Under the pieces are notes generated by a model, which saw nothing but the letters and a program-made list of their open reading frames with translations, had not been told where the DNA came from and ran no database searches. This document shows, piece after piece, positions 5,908-13,520 of a stretch of 26,508 bases of DNA. The DNA is taken from the NCBI GenBank assembly GCA_964600685.1, contig CAZRKU010000040.1, forward strand, positions 1-26,508. Direction: 5' to 3'. The stretch is from TMP-24 sp964600685 (GTDB lineage Bacteria > Pseudomonadota > Alphaproteobacteria > Rhodobacterales > Rhodobacteraceae). Numbering within the stretch: position 1 is the stretch's first letter; the number at the start of each line of letters is the position of its first letter. A program made the position numbers and the translations under genes.

Positions 5908-8640
5908 GTGACAGACGAACCTGAAATCCCTGAAAAAGAAGAAGAAACGCACGTTCGCATGGCGCATGCGGGCCCCTCGATCGCCATCGAGCAGGAAATG
6001 CGCACCGCCTATCTCGATTACGCGATGAGCGTGATCGTCAGCCGCGCCATTCCCGACCTGCGCGACGGGCTGAAACCGGTCCATCGGCGCATCCTGTTTG
6101 CCATGCACGAAACCGGCAATACCCACGACAAGCCCTATCGCAAATCCGCCCGTCCGGTGGGCGACACGATGGGGAAATACCACCCGCATGGCGACGCCTC
6201 GATCTATGACGCGCTGGTCAGGATGGCGCAGACCTTCTCCATGTCGCTGCCGCTTCTGGATGGGCAGGGCAACTTCGGCTCGATGGATGGCGATAACGCC
6301 GCGGCGATGCGCTACACGGAAGTGCGGATGGACAAACCCGCCGCGAGCCTGCTGGCCGACATCGAGAAGGACACCGTCGATTTCCAGGACAATTACGACG
6401 GCAAGGACAGGGAACCGACCGTCCTGCCGGCGCGCTTCCCGAACATGCTCGTCAATGGCGCGGGCGGCATCGCCGTCGGCATGGCGACCAACATTCCGCC
6501 GCACAATCTGGGCGAGGTGATCGACGGCACGCTGGCCTTGATCGACGATCCCGACCTGTCGTCTGAGGCGCTGATGGAGATCATCCCGGCACCGGACTTT
6601 CCGACAGGGGGCATCATCCTTGGCCGGTCGGGCGCGCGCAAAGCCTATCTGGAGGGCCGCGGGTCGGTCATCATCCGGGCGAAGACCCGGATCGAGGAGC
6701 TGAGGAAAGACCGCTACGCCATTGTTCTGGATGAAATTCCCTATCAGGTGAACAAGGCGACGCTGATCGAGAAGATCGCGGAGCTGGTGCGCGACAAGCG
6801 GATCGAGGGCATCGCCCATGTCCAGGACGAAAGCGACCGCGTCGGCGTGCGCGTCGTCATCGAACTGAAGCGCGATGCGACGCCGGAGGTGGTGCTGAAC
6901 CAGCTTTTCCGCTTCACGCCGATGCAGACCTCGTTCGGCTGCAACATGCTGGCGCTGAACGGCGGGCGGCCGGAACAGCTTACGCTTCGCGATTTTCTGA
7001 GTTATTTCATAAGCTTCCGCGAGGAAGTTGTAGCGCGCCGCACCGCTTACGAACTGCGCAAGGCGCGGGAACGCAGCCACATCCTCTGTGGTCTCGCCGT
7101 GGCTGTGTCGAACGTGGACGAGGTGGTGGCGACCATCCGCTCCTCCGCTGATCCGGCCGAGGCGCGCGAACGGCTGATGACCCGGCGCTGGCCGGCCCAT
7201 TCGATCTTGGAATATATCCGGCTGATCGACGATCCGACCCACCCGGTGAACGAGGACGGCACCTACAACCTGTCGGAAATCCAGGCCCGCGCGATCCTCG
7301 ATCTGCGCCTGCAACGCCTGACCGCGATGGGTGTGAAGGAAATCACCGACGAACTTGAAGAACTGGCATCCAAGATCCGGGATTACCTGGATATTCTGGG
7401 ATCACGTGACCGGATCATGGCGATCATTTCGGCTGAATTGCGCGAGGTCAAGGACGCCTTCGCCGTGCCGCGCCGGACCGAGATTGTCGACTGGGCAGGC
7501 GATCTGGACGATGAAGACCTGATCGAACGCGAGGAGATGGTCGTGACCATCACCTCGGGCGGTTACATCAAGCGCACGCCCTTGGCCGAGTTCCGCGCGC
7601 AACGCCGGGGCGGCAAGGGCCTCGCCTCGATGCAGACCAAGGAAGATGATGTGGTCACGACGCTTTTCGTCGCGAACACCCACACCCAGCTTCTGTTCTT
7701 CACCACCGACGGCATGGTCTACAAGCTGAAATGCTGGCGCCTGCCGCTGGCGGGACGCCAGGCCAAGGGCAAGGCGATCATCAATATCCTGCCGATCGAC
7801 CAGGGCGTCTCCATCGCCGCCCTTATGCCGGTCGATGCGCCGGAAGAGGAATGGGAAAACCTGCAGATCTTTTTCGCGACCTCTGAAGGTGACGTGCGCC
7901 GCAACGCGCTGTCCGATTTCACCAATGTGATGCGTAACGGCAAGATCGCGATGAAGCTGCCCGAAGGGATCAGCTTGGTCAACGCGCGCATCTGCGATGA
8001 GAATGACGATGTGATGCTGGTCACTGCCACCGGCCGGGCGATCCGTTTCCCGACGCCCGAGGTCCGGGTCTTCAAGGGGCGCGATTCGACCGGGGTGCGC
8101 GGCATCCGGCTGGCGGCGGGCGATACCGTCGTCTCCATGTCGGTCATCCGCCATTTCGAGGCTGATCCGGCCGAACGCGCCGCCTATCTGAAGCAGCGCC
8201 GCCTGGTGGCGGGTGCCCCGGAGGAGGAAGCCGAGGCAGACGAGGATGAGGAAGCCGTGACCGGGGGGCAGCTTTCGCCCGAACGTTATGCCGAGATGTC
8301 GGCGGCCGAGGATCTGATCCTGACGATCACGGCAAGTGGTCTGGGAAAGCTCTCCTCCTCCCATGATTATCCGGTGCGCGGCCGCGGGGGCCAGGGGGTG
8401 AAGGCGATCTCGCAGGGTTCGCGCGGCGGGCGTCTGGTGGCCTGTTTCCCGGTCCTGGGCGACGATCAGGTGATGCTCGCAACCTCGACCGGTCAGTCGA
8501 TCCGCTGCCCGGTCGAAGGAATCTCCTTCCGCTCGCGGTCCGCCGGTGGGGTGAAGGTGTTCGACACTGGTGCGGATGAGGAAGTCGTGTCGGTCGCGCG
8601 AATCGCCAGCGAAGGCGACGAGGACGAAACCGAAGCCTGA
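5908..8640 (+). CDS. gyrA: DNA gyrase subunit A
   Basis: The 910-residue breakage-reunion subunit of gyrase introduces negative supercoils together with GyrB. The N-terminal winged-helix domain carries the catalytic tyrosine Y136 (AAMRYTEVRM). The quinolone-determining loop reads HPHGDASIYDALVRM (residues 92-106). The C-terminal beta-pinwheel has the GyrA box QRRGGKG and an acidic insert (residues about 771-786, EEEAEADEDEEA) before the last blades. The position matching E. coli Ser83 is Ala97 and that matching Asp87 is Asp101. The start is GTG at 5908; the N-terminal tail before EQEMRTAYLDYAMSVIVSRA is variable in the family, so the exact start is less certain. A terminator follows. Confidence 0.98.
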   Translation: MTDEPEIPEKEEETHVRMAHAGPSIAIEQEMRTAYLDYAMSVIVSRAIPDLRDGLKPVHRRILFAMHETGNTHDKPYRKSARPVGDTMGKYHPHGDASIYDALVRMAQTFSMSLPLLDGQGNFGSMDGDNAAAMRYTEVRMDKPAASLLADIEKDTVDFQDNYDGKDREPTVLPARFPNMLVNGAGGIAVGMATNIPPHNLGEVIDGTLALIDDPDLSSEALMEIIPAPDFPTGGIILGRSGARKAYLEGRGSVIIRAKTRIEELRKDRYAIVLDEIPYQVNKATLIEKIAELVRDKRIEGIAHVQDESDRVGVRVVIELKRDATPEVVLNQLFRFTPMQTSFGCNMLALNGGRPEQLTLRDFLSYFISFREEVVARRTAYELRKARERSHILCGLAVAVSNVDEVVATIRSSADPAEARERLMTRRWPAHSILEYIRLIDDPTHPVNEDGTYNLSEIQARAILDLRLQRLTAMGVKEITDELEELASKIRDYLDILGSRDRIMAIISAELREVKDAFAVPRRTEIVDWAGDLDDEDLIEREEMVVTITSGGYIKRTPLAEFRAQRRGGKGLASMQTKEDDVVTTLFVANTHTQLLFFTTDGMVYKLKCWRLPLAGRQAKGKAIINILPIDQGVSIAALMPVDAPEEEWENLQIFFATSEGDVRRNALSDFTNVMRNGKIAMKLPEGISLVNARICDENDDVMLVTATGRAIRFPTPEVRVFKGRDSTGVRGIRLAAGDTVVSMSVIRHFEADPAERAAYLKQRRLVAGAPEEEAEADEDEEAVTGGQLSPERYAEMSAAEDLILTITASGLGKLSSSHDYPVRGRGGQGVKAISQGSRGGRLVACFPVLGDDQVMLATSTGQSIRCPVEGISFRSRSAGGVKVFDTGADEEVVSVARIASEGDEDETEA

Positions 8641-8669
8641 TACCGCCCGAAAACGGGCCGATTGACACC

Positions 8670-8704
8670 GGGGCGCGCAACAGTTCGCGCCCCATTTTCT
8701 TTTT
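8670..8704 (+). terminator. Rho-independent terminator after gyrA
   Basis: GGGGCGCG (8670-8677) pairs with CGCGCCCC (8686-8693) over an 8-base loop, followed by ATTTTCTTTTT. It lies about 30 bases after the gyrA stop. Confidence 0.88.
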
Positions 8705-8711
8705 GTTGTTC

Positions 8712-8736
8712 AATTTGCTGCAGTCAAATTTTGACA
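8712..8736 (+). promoter_or_regulatory. Inverted repeat next to a TTGACA -35 box
   Basis: AATTTG (8712-8717) and CAAATT (8725-8730) form an inverted repeat with a 7-base spacer, immediately followed by a consensus -35 TTGACA (8731-8736). No clear -10 is seen 16-18 bases further on. It is a plausible promoter with an activator or repressor site for the 68-residue protein that starts at 8829. Confidence 0.4.
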
Positions 8737-8828
8737 CATTCTTAACCCACTCGCGCCAAGGTTGCCCTTGAAGAATGGCTCATGGGACAGGGCAGAGGCG
8801 CCTGATCCCGAAACGGCAGGGGATGCAC

Positions 8829-9035
8829 ATGGCTTATACGGACATTACGGGCAGCTTCGAAACCGCCAAACCGGAAGTCGGCGCACTGAAGCGCTTCGTC
8901 GCGACCTTCTTCGCCGCCCGGTCGGAACGCATGGGCACCGCCGCCTCCGCGCCCCGGAGCCTCGCCGGTCCGTTGCCGGGCGACAAACGCGCCCGGGGCT
9001 ATATGGACGATCTCGACATCGAAGTGGGCTTCTGA
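8829..9035 (+). CDS. Small hydrophilic protein of unknown function (68 aa)
   Basis: I do not recognise this protein. It is soluble, with no signal peptide or membrane segment: a helix-prone middle (PEVGALKRFVATFFAARSERMG), a proline/basic stretch and an acidic end (YMDDLDIEVGF). The start at 8829 is chosen because AGGGG lies 6 bases upstream; in-frame starts at 8775 and 8823 are less well placed. A TTGACA box lies about 95 bases upstream. The stop codon sits in the loop of a 9-base perfect hairpin (9024-9046). It converges on the outer-membrane protein gene. Third positions are GC-rich like the neighbours, which supports real coding. Confidence 0.65.
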   Translation: MAYTDITGSFETAKPEVGALKRFVATFFAARSERMGTAASAPRSLAGPLPGDKRARGYMDDLDIEVGF

Positions 9036-9046
9036 ACGAAGCCCAC
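9024..9046 (+). terminator. Hairpin over the stop codon of the 68-aa gene
   Basis: GTGGGCTTC (9024-9032) pairs perfectly with GAAGCCCAC (9038-9046), and the TGA stop lies in the 5-base loop. No T-tract follows, so it is either a weak terminator or an mRNA end-protecting stem between two convergent genes. Confidence 0.45.
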
Positions 9047-9062
9047 GCGCCGCCGCCCGGTC

Positions 9063-9749
9063 TCAGAAGCCGGGCAGAAGATGTGGATAGTCGCGCTGAC
9101 TGAAAGTAGCGCCGCCGCCGATCCGATATTCCAGACCCAGCCCCAGAACGCTGTCACGGTCACTCGCCGAGACGATCCGCGCCGCATCCAGCTTTACGTT
9201 GAAAGCGGGGGTGACGGCATAGGTCACGCCGACCGAATAGCGCGTCAGATCAGTATTGCCACTGGCACTGAGGACGCCCGCGTTCAGCGTCGATCCGCCG
9301 GTCAGCCCGTAGGATGCATCTATCCCAAGCGCGCCGAAATCGCTGCGGCCGCCGCTGCGGTTCACCCGCATCAGATAACCTTCCAGCGTCAGCGCCTCGG
9401 CCATCGCGAACTTCCCCTCGACCCCCAGCTTCAGATCGTCGCCCGAGTTCGCCAGGTCGTCATAAGTCAGGAAACCGCCGACGGCCGATGCCGATCCGAC
9501 ATCACCCACCACATGCGCGCCCAGAGAAAGGGCATCCGGCCCGCCGTTCGAGAAACGCTTGGCCAGATCGCCCTGAAGCGACAGGCCGCCCAGCCCGAAC
9601 CCGAACGAACCGCCGATGACGGTCTGCGACAGCTGCCGGTCGGCGTTGTAGGTGTAATCAAGCCCGAGCGTCGCGCCCCCCACCCCCTGGCCTTGAACCG
9701 GAAGGGCACCCATAAGGAGCGCGGTTGCGCCCATCAATTTGCGGATCAT
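9063..9749 (-). CDS. Outer-membrane beta-barrel (porin-like) protein
   Basis: A 228-residue exported protein. It begins with a signal peptide (MIRKLMGATALLMGALPVQGQG, cleavage probably after residue 20-22). The rest alternates polar and hydrophobic residues, with many Gly/Tyr/Leu strand patterns such as GGATLGLDYTYNADRQ, GGSFGFGLGGLSLQGDL, LGIDASYGLTGG, YSVGVTYAVTPAFNVKLDAARI and a final LGLGLEYRIGG, as in small outer-membrane barrels. Start 9749 has an AGGCAGG-like site upstream. A longer in-frame start at 9794 would put residues before the signal peptide and is rejected. Specificity is unknown. It is divergent from trmFO with about 100 bases between. Confidence 0.78.
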   Translation of the reverse strand: MIRKLMGATALLMGALPVQGQGVGGATLGLDYTYNADRQLSQTVIGGSFGFGLGGLSLQGDLAKRFSNGGPDALSLGAHVVGDVGSASAVGGFLTYDDLANSGDDLKLGVEGKFAMAEALTLEGYLMRVNRSGGRSDFGALGIDASYGLTGGSTLNAGVLSASGNTDLTRYSVGVTYAVTPAFNVKLDAARIVSASDRDSVLGLGLEYRIGGGATFSQRDYPHLLPGF

Positions 9750-9849
9750 GCCTGCCTGCCTTCTATATATTGTGAGTTTTCCGCTGGTTATCACGTCTGG
9801 TCAGACGATGGCAAGCCGTGCCCTTCCCAATTCCCTCCGCTTGGCCTAA

Positions 9850-11199
9850 ATGCCGCGCATGGATCCGGTTCTGAACATCGTGGGCGGCGGCATGGCCGGC
9901 GCAGAGGCTGCCTGGCAAGCGGCCGAGGCCGGGGTGCGCGTCATCATCCACGAAATGCGCCCCCACGTTGGCACCTTCGCTCACCGCACCGGCAATCTGG
10001 CCGAGATGGTCTGTTCGAACTCGTTCCGCTCCGACGATGACGAACGCAACGCCGTGGGGTTGCTCCATTGGGAGATGCGGGCAGCGGGCGGGCTGATCAT
10101 GGCAATGGCCCACCGTCATCGCCTGCCGGCGGGCGGTGCGCTGGCCGTCGACCGCGATCCCTTCTCGGAAAGCGTGACGGAACGCCTGCGCACCCATCCG
10201 CGGATCACGGTGCGCGGCGATGAAATCACCGAACTGCCGCGTGACGGGCACTGGGTCATCGCCACCGGCCCCCTGACGTCTGGCGCGCTGGCCGAAGCGA
10301 TCCGGGCGGAGACCGGAGCGGAGGCGCTGGCCTTCTTCGATGCCATTGCTCCGATCGTCTATGCCGAAAGCGTGGACATGTCCGTCGCCTGGATGCAGTC
10401 CCGCTATGACAAGGGCGAGACGGAGGCCGAGCGCACCGCCTACATGAACTGCCCGATGGACAAGGCGCAGTATGAGGATTTCATCGACGCGCTTCTGGCC
10501 GCCGACAAGACCGAGTTTCACGAGGGCGAGACGGCGGGCTATTTCGACGGCTGCCTGCCGATCGAGGTGATGGCCGAACGCGGTCGCGAAACCCTGCGCT
10601 TCGGCCCGATGAAGCCTGTCGGGCTGACGAACGCCCATCGGCCGGACGTGAAGCCCTATGCCGTGGTGCAGTTGCGCCGCGACAATGCGCTGGGAACGCT
10701 CTACAATATCGTGGGCTTCCAGACCAAGATGAAGTACGGCGCCCAAACAGATGTATTCAAACGCATTCCTGGGTTGGAAAGTGCTTCCTTCGCCCGCCTG
10801 GGCGGCATTCACCGCAATACGTTCCTTAATTCCCCCATGCTGCTCGATGACCGGATGCGGCTGAAATCAAAGCCGCATATCCGGTTCGCAGGCCAGATCA
10901 CCGGGGTTGAAGGCTATGTCGAAAGCGCGGCGACAGGGCTTCTGGCCGGCCGGATGGCCGCCGGAGAACTCCTCGGCCGCGACCTGGCGCCCCCGCCCGC
11001 TGAAACCGCGATGGGCGCGCTCGTCACCCACATCACCGGCGGGGCCGAGGCCAAGACCTTTCAACCGATGAACGTGAACTTCGGCCTCTTCCCCCCGATT
11101 GATGCCAAGGGCGGCCGCAAGGGGCGGAAGGACCGCTACAAGGCCTATACGGATAGGGCAAAAGTTGCGTTTTCAGAATGGCTTCAGGGACAAAGCTGA
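9850..11199 (+). CDS. trmFO: Folate-dependent tRNA (uracil-54) methyltransferase TrmFO
   Basis: It makes ribothymidine at position 54 of tRNA, using methylenetetrahydrofolate and FADH2 instead of S-adenosylmethionine. The 449 residues show the FAD-binding NIVGGGMAGAEAAW motif at the N-terminus, EMRP...GTFAHRTGNLAEMVCSNSFRSDD with the conserved cysteine C55, the second conserved cysteine in GYFDGCLPIEVMAERG near residue 235, and the family ending MNVNFGLFPP. Start 9850 or 9859 are both possible; no good Shine-Dalgarno precedes either. The stop overlaps the gluQRS start, so the two tRNA-modification genes are coupled. Confidence 0.96.
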   Translation: MPRMDPVLNIVGGGMAGAEAAWQAAEAGVRVIIHEMRPHVGTFAHRTGNLAEMVCSNSFRSDDDERNAVGLLHWEMRAAGGLIMAMAHRHRLPAGGALAVDRDPFSESVTERLRTHPRITVRGDEITELPRDGHWVIATGPLTSGALAEAIRAETGAEALAFFDAIAPIVYAESVDMSVAWMQSRYDKGETEAERTAYMNCPMDKAQYEDFIDALLAADKTEFHEGETAGYFDGCLPIEVMAERGRETLRFGPMKPVGLTNAHRPDVKPYAVVQLRRDNALGTLYNIVGFQTKMKYGAQTDVFKRIPGLESASFARLGGIHRNTFLNSPMLLDDRMRLKSKPHIRFAGQITGVEGYVESAATGLLAGRMAAGELLGRDLAPPPAETAMGALVTHITGGAEAKTFQPMNVNFGLFPPIDAKGGRKGRKDRYKAYTDRAKVAFSEWLQGQS

Positions 11200-12044
11200 T
11201 GCGCTCGCGCTTTGCGCCGTCGCCCACCGGCTATCTGCATCTCGGTCATGCCTATTCCGCCCTGATTGCGGAGGCCCGCGCCAAAGAGGCAAGCGGTCGC
11301 TTCCTGCTCAGGATCGAGGATGCGGACCGCGCCCGCTGCCGCCCCGAGTATGAGGCCGCGACCTATGAAGACCTCGCCTGGCTCGGGTTGGCTTGGGAAC
11401 GCCCGGTCCTGCGCCAGTCCGATCATCTGCCGGACTATGCGGCAGCACTCGACCGGCTTTCGGGCATGGGGCTTACCTATCCCTGCCGCTGCACCCGCGC
11501 CGATATTCTGGCGGCACTTGCCGCCCCGCAGGAGGGGGCCGCGCCCGAGGGACCGCCTTACCCGGGCACCTGCCGCCATCGTTCGATCACGGACCGCGGC
11601 CCCGCCGATGCGGTGCGGCTGAACATGGGGCGCGCGCTCGACCATCTCGGCGATCCGTCGCGCCTGACCTTCCGCGAAACCGGAGCGGACCACGCGGGGC
11701 TGCATCGGCTGGACGTTCGGCATCTGCAAGAACAGGTCGGCGATGTGGTGCTGGCGCGGAAGGATGTCGGGGCTGCGGCCTATCACCTGTCTGTGGTCGT
11801 CGATGACGCGCGGCAAGGCATCACCGAAGTGGTGCGCGGGGTCGACCTGTTCGAAGCGACGGCACTGCATCGGTTGCTGCAGGCGCTTTTGGGCCTGCCG
11901 ACGCCCACCTACCACCACCACCACCTGATCCGCGACGAAAACGGCAAGCGTTTGGCCAAACGTGACGACGCTCGGGCAATCCGCAAGTATCGACAGGAAG
12001 GCGCCATGCCAAGCGACATCCGCCGGATGGTCGGCCTTGCCTGA
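11199..12044 (+). CDS. gluQ: Glutamyl-queuosine tRNA(Asp) synthetase GluQRS
   Basis: A 281-residue paralogue of the catalytic half of glutamyl-tRNA synthetase, which attaches glutamate to queuosine in tRNA-Asp. Visible are RFAPSPTGYLHLGH (HIGH motif, residues 14-17), the zinc ligands C96-x-C98 and Y121/C125 in YPGTC, and the KRLAKR version of the KMSKS loop near residue 250. The anticodon-binding domain is absent, as expected. The start ATG overlaps the trmFO stop as TGATG with AGGGA 8 bases upstream; an earlier in-frame ATG at 11178 is less likely. The stop abuts copy 2 of the hairpin repeat element. Confidence 0.95.
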   Translation: MRSRFAPSPTGYLHLGHAYSALIAEARAKEASGRFLLRIEDADRARCRPEYEAATYEDLAWLGLAWERPVLRQSDHLPDYAAALDRLSGMGLTYPCRCTRADILAALAAPQEGAAPEGPPYPGTCRHRSITDRGPADAVRLNMGRALDHLGDPSRLTFRETGADHAGLHRLDVRHLQEQVGDVVLARKDVGAAAYHLSVVVDDARQGITEVVRGVDLFEATALHRLLQALLGLPTPTYHHHHLIRDENGKRLAKRDDARAIRKYRQEGAMPSDIRRMVGLA

Positions 12045-12095
12045 ACCCCTTCATTCTGGCCAAATATCCCGGGAGCGCGAGGGCAGGGCCCTCGC
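12045..12095 (-). repeat. Stop-codon-proximal hairpin element, copy 2
   Basis: Read on the minus strand it has the same build as the copy at 4906-4960: a perfect 8-base hairpin (12077-12084 with 12088-12095, three-base loop), then CCCGGGATATTTGG and an A/G-rich tail that ends 1 base from the gluQRS stop. The two copies share the core CC-GGGA-TATTTGG and overall layout but differ in the hairpin sequence with pairing kept, as expected for a selected RNA structure. Confidence 0.65.
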
Positions 12096-12098
12096 TCG

Positions 12099-12161
12099 TC
12101 AGGCGGCCAGGGCCGCCTTCTTGCGCAGAGGCATCCCGCAAAGGTCGCGCGGCCCGGCCCG
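12099..12161 (-). pseudogene. Relic of an ornithine cyclodeaminase 3' end
   Basis: In one minus-strand frame, ending at the TGA at 12101-12099, the sequence reads GPRDLCGMPLRKKAALAA-stop. The intact ornithine cyclodeaminase 1.4 kb to the right ends EPRDLYGMLLRAKGAAQLR-stop. Over the 24 bases covering PRDL(Y/C)GM about 21 are identical between the two sites. This looks like a leftover or duplicated tail of ocd, separated from the gene by the GT87 reading frame. It is too short to be functional. The match is by eye and needs an alignment. Confidence 0.55.
12102..12122 (+). terminator. Possible terminator after gluQRS
   Basis: GGCGGC (12102-12107) pairs with GCCGCC (12112-12117) over CAGG, followed by TTCTT. 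It is weak by itself but lies just behind the repeat hairpin and may end gluQRS transcription. Confidence 0.4.
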
Positions 12162-12173
12162 ATAATGTTGTGG

Positions 12174-13406
12174 TCATCGACCGACCCGCAGCCCGGTTTT
12201 CGGAAACGTCGCCAGCAGCATCACGATCGCCCCGATCGTCGACAGCCACGACCCTTCGAAAATGCCGACGGCGGCGTCGTAGAAGCCGATGGCCGCACCC
12301 AGATTGTCGGCCCTGAAAATCAGCAGGTATCCGGCGGCGAAAGCCCATATCCGAAGTTGCGGCAACCCCGGAACGAGCGGCAGCGCCAACAAGACCAAGA
12401 TGAAGTCGTAATAGTGAAGGGGCGCCAGCGCGAGCACCGCCACCGCAACAATCGGCACCATCATGCTGCGGTCGTACCCTGCGGTCGCAAGCCGACGCAC
12501 CAGGGCCATCGCGGCGATGGTGGCGGCACCGAGGGCCGCGAAATTCCCGATGTCGACGCCGACAAGGGCATGGACCAGGCTGCGCAGTCCGGTCGTGGCC
12601 CCCGGTGCATTTGCAAGCGCGACGTCGCGATAGGCCACGGCATTGCGCATGAACCCCGTGATCGCCGCCGGATGAGCGACGAGCGCGGGCAGGGCCATGA
12701 GCAGGGACACGCCGCCTGCTGTCACCAGCGCGCTCGCCGCTCGCCTGTCCGCGATCAGCGCGGCGGCGGCGAAGGGTATGCCGATCTGTGGCTTGAGGAA
12801 GAGCAGCACGAAACCCACCACACGCAGCGGGGCGGAATTGCGACTTAACCCCCTGAGCAGGAGCGCGCCACCGAGGGTCGGAAAGGCGGTTGTCTGGCCG
12901 GTCGAGATGTGAATCGCCGTCGCTTCGGTCGCGGCCAGAAGCAGGAAGATCATGCCCTGAATGGCGAAAACCCTGTAGCCGTTCCCGGTGGCGCTGCCCA
13001 GTCGACGAACCGCCTGGTTCGCGCATTCTTCTCCGACAATCAAGGCGGCAATGAACAGTGCGGCGACACCGGCCAGATTGAAGATGATGTTGGCGCGCAG
13101 AATGTCGTCGAAGCCAGGGACGAGCGAGACGGGCCACCAATTGGGGGGGTAGGGCCACATCACCGGAACATGACCCTCGGTCACGAGCGTGGCTGCGACG
13201 TCGCGGTAGCTGGCCGAATAGGGAGCGGCACCGGAAAACCACATCTGCGCCGCCACCCAGATGTAGCGGAAGTCGTAGCCAGCCGTGGCACTTACCGACT
13301 GCACCTTGACGGCCAGGTAGGCAAGACCTACGGAGAATGCCACCAGACCGACGAGAAAGCTGGCCAGATTGGACGAAAGGAATTTCGGCGCAGCCCGTGC
13401 CAGCAT
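12174..13406 (-). CDS. GT87-like (DUF2029) membrane glycosyltransferase
   Basis: A 410-residue integral membrane protein with roughly ten hydrophobic spans. The N-terminal half has the GT87 pattern: first span, then GYDFRYIWVAAQMWFSGAAPYSA (acidic residue and Tyr-Trp in the first outside loop) and PYPPNWW. In the family these enzymes move mannose or similar sugars from polyprenyl phosphate donors on the outer side of the membrane. Acceptor and role here are unknown. It stands alone between the ocd gene and a relic of the ocd 3' end, suggesting it arrived by insertion. An imperfect palindrome (13497-13513) lies about 90 bases upstream. Start MLARAAPKF at 13406 follows a modest AGGGC site. Confidence 0.72.
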   Translation of the reverse strand: MLARAAPKFLSSNLASFLVGLVAFSVGLAYLAVKVQSVSATAGYDFRYIWVAAQMWFSGAAPYSASYRDVAATLVTEGHVPVMWPYPPNWWPVSLVPGFDDILRANIIFNLAGVAALFIAALIVGEECANQAVRRLGSATGNGYRVFAIQGMIFLLLAATEATAIHISTGQTTAFPTLGGALLLRGLSRNSAPLRVVGFVLLFLKPQIGIPFAAAALIADRRAASALVTAGGVSLLMALPALVAHPAAITGFMRNAVAYRDVALANAPGATTGLRSLVHALVGVDIGNFAALGAATIAAMALVRRLATAGYDRSMMVPIVAVAVLALAPLHYYDFILVLLALPLVPGLPQLRIWAFAAGYLLIFRADNLGAAIGFYDAAVGIFEGSWLSTIGAIVMLLATFPKTGLRVGR

Positions 13407-13496
13407 TTTTCAAGCCCTGAGAAAAGCATCTGTGCGATTGAGCAACGGGGCCGATGCCAACTCAAGTTATCGCGGTTCCTCCTGGCCGACTGTGCC

Positions 13497-13513
13497 GAAT
13501 TTGTGAACAATTC
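13497..13513. promoter_or_regulatory. Inverted repeat upstream of the GT87 gene
   Basis: GAATT and AATTC flank a 7-base centre (TGTGAAC), about 90 bases before the glycosyltransferase start and 8 bases beyond the ocd stop. It could be an operator for the glycosyltransferase gene. Evidence is the symmetry only. Confidence 0.25.
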
Positions 13514-13520
13514 CCGCCGA

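Noticed and set aside
5740..7314. 524-codon minus-strand frame opposite gyrA
   Set aside because: It is antisense to the conserved gyrA coding sequence; its composition is a mirror of GC-rich codons, with no domain.
13328..13510. 60-codon minus-strand frame at the GT87 start
   Set aside because: It overlaps the GT87 N-terminus in another frame, has no ribosome-binding site and shows no recognisable pattern.
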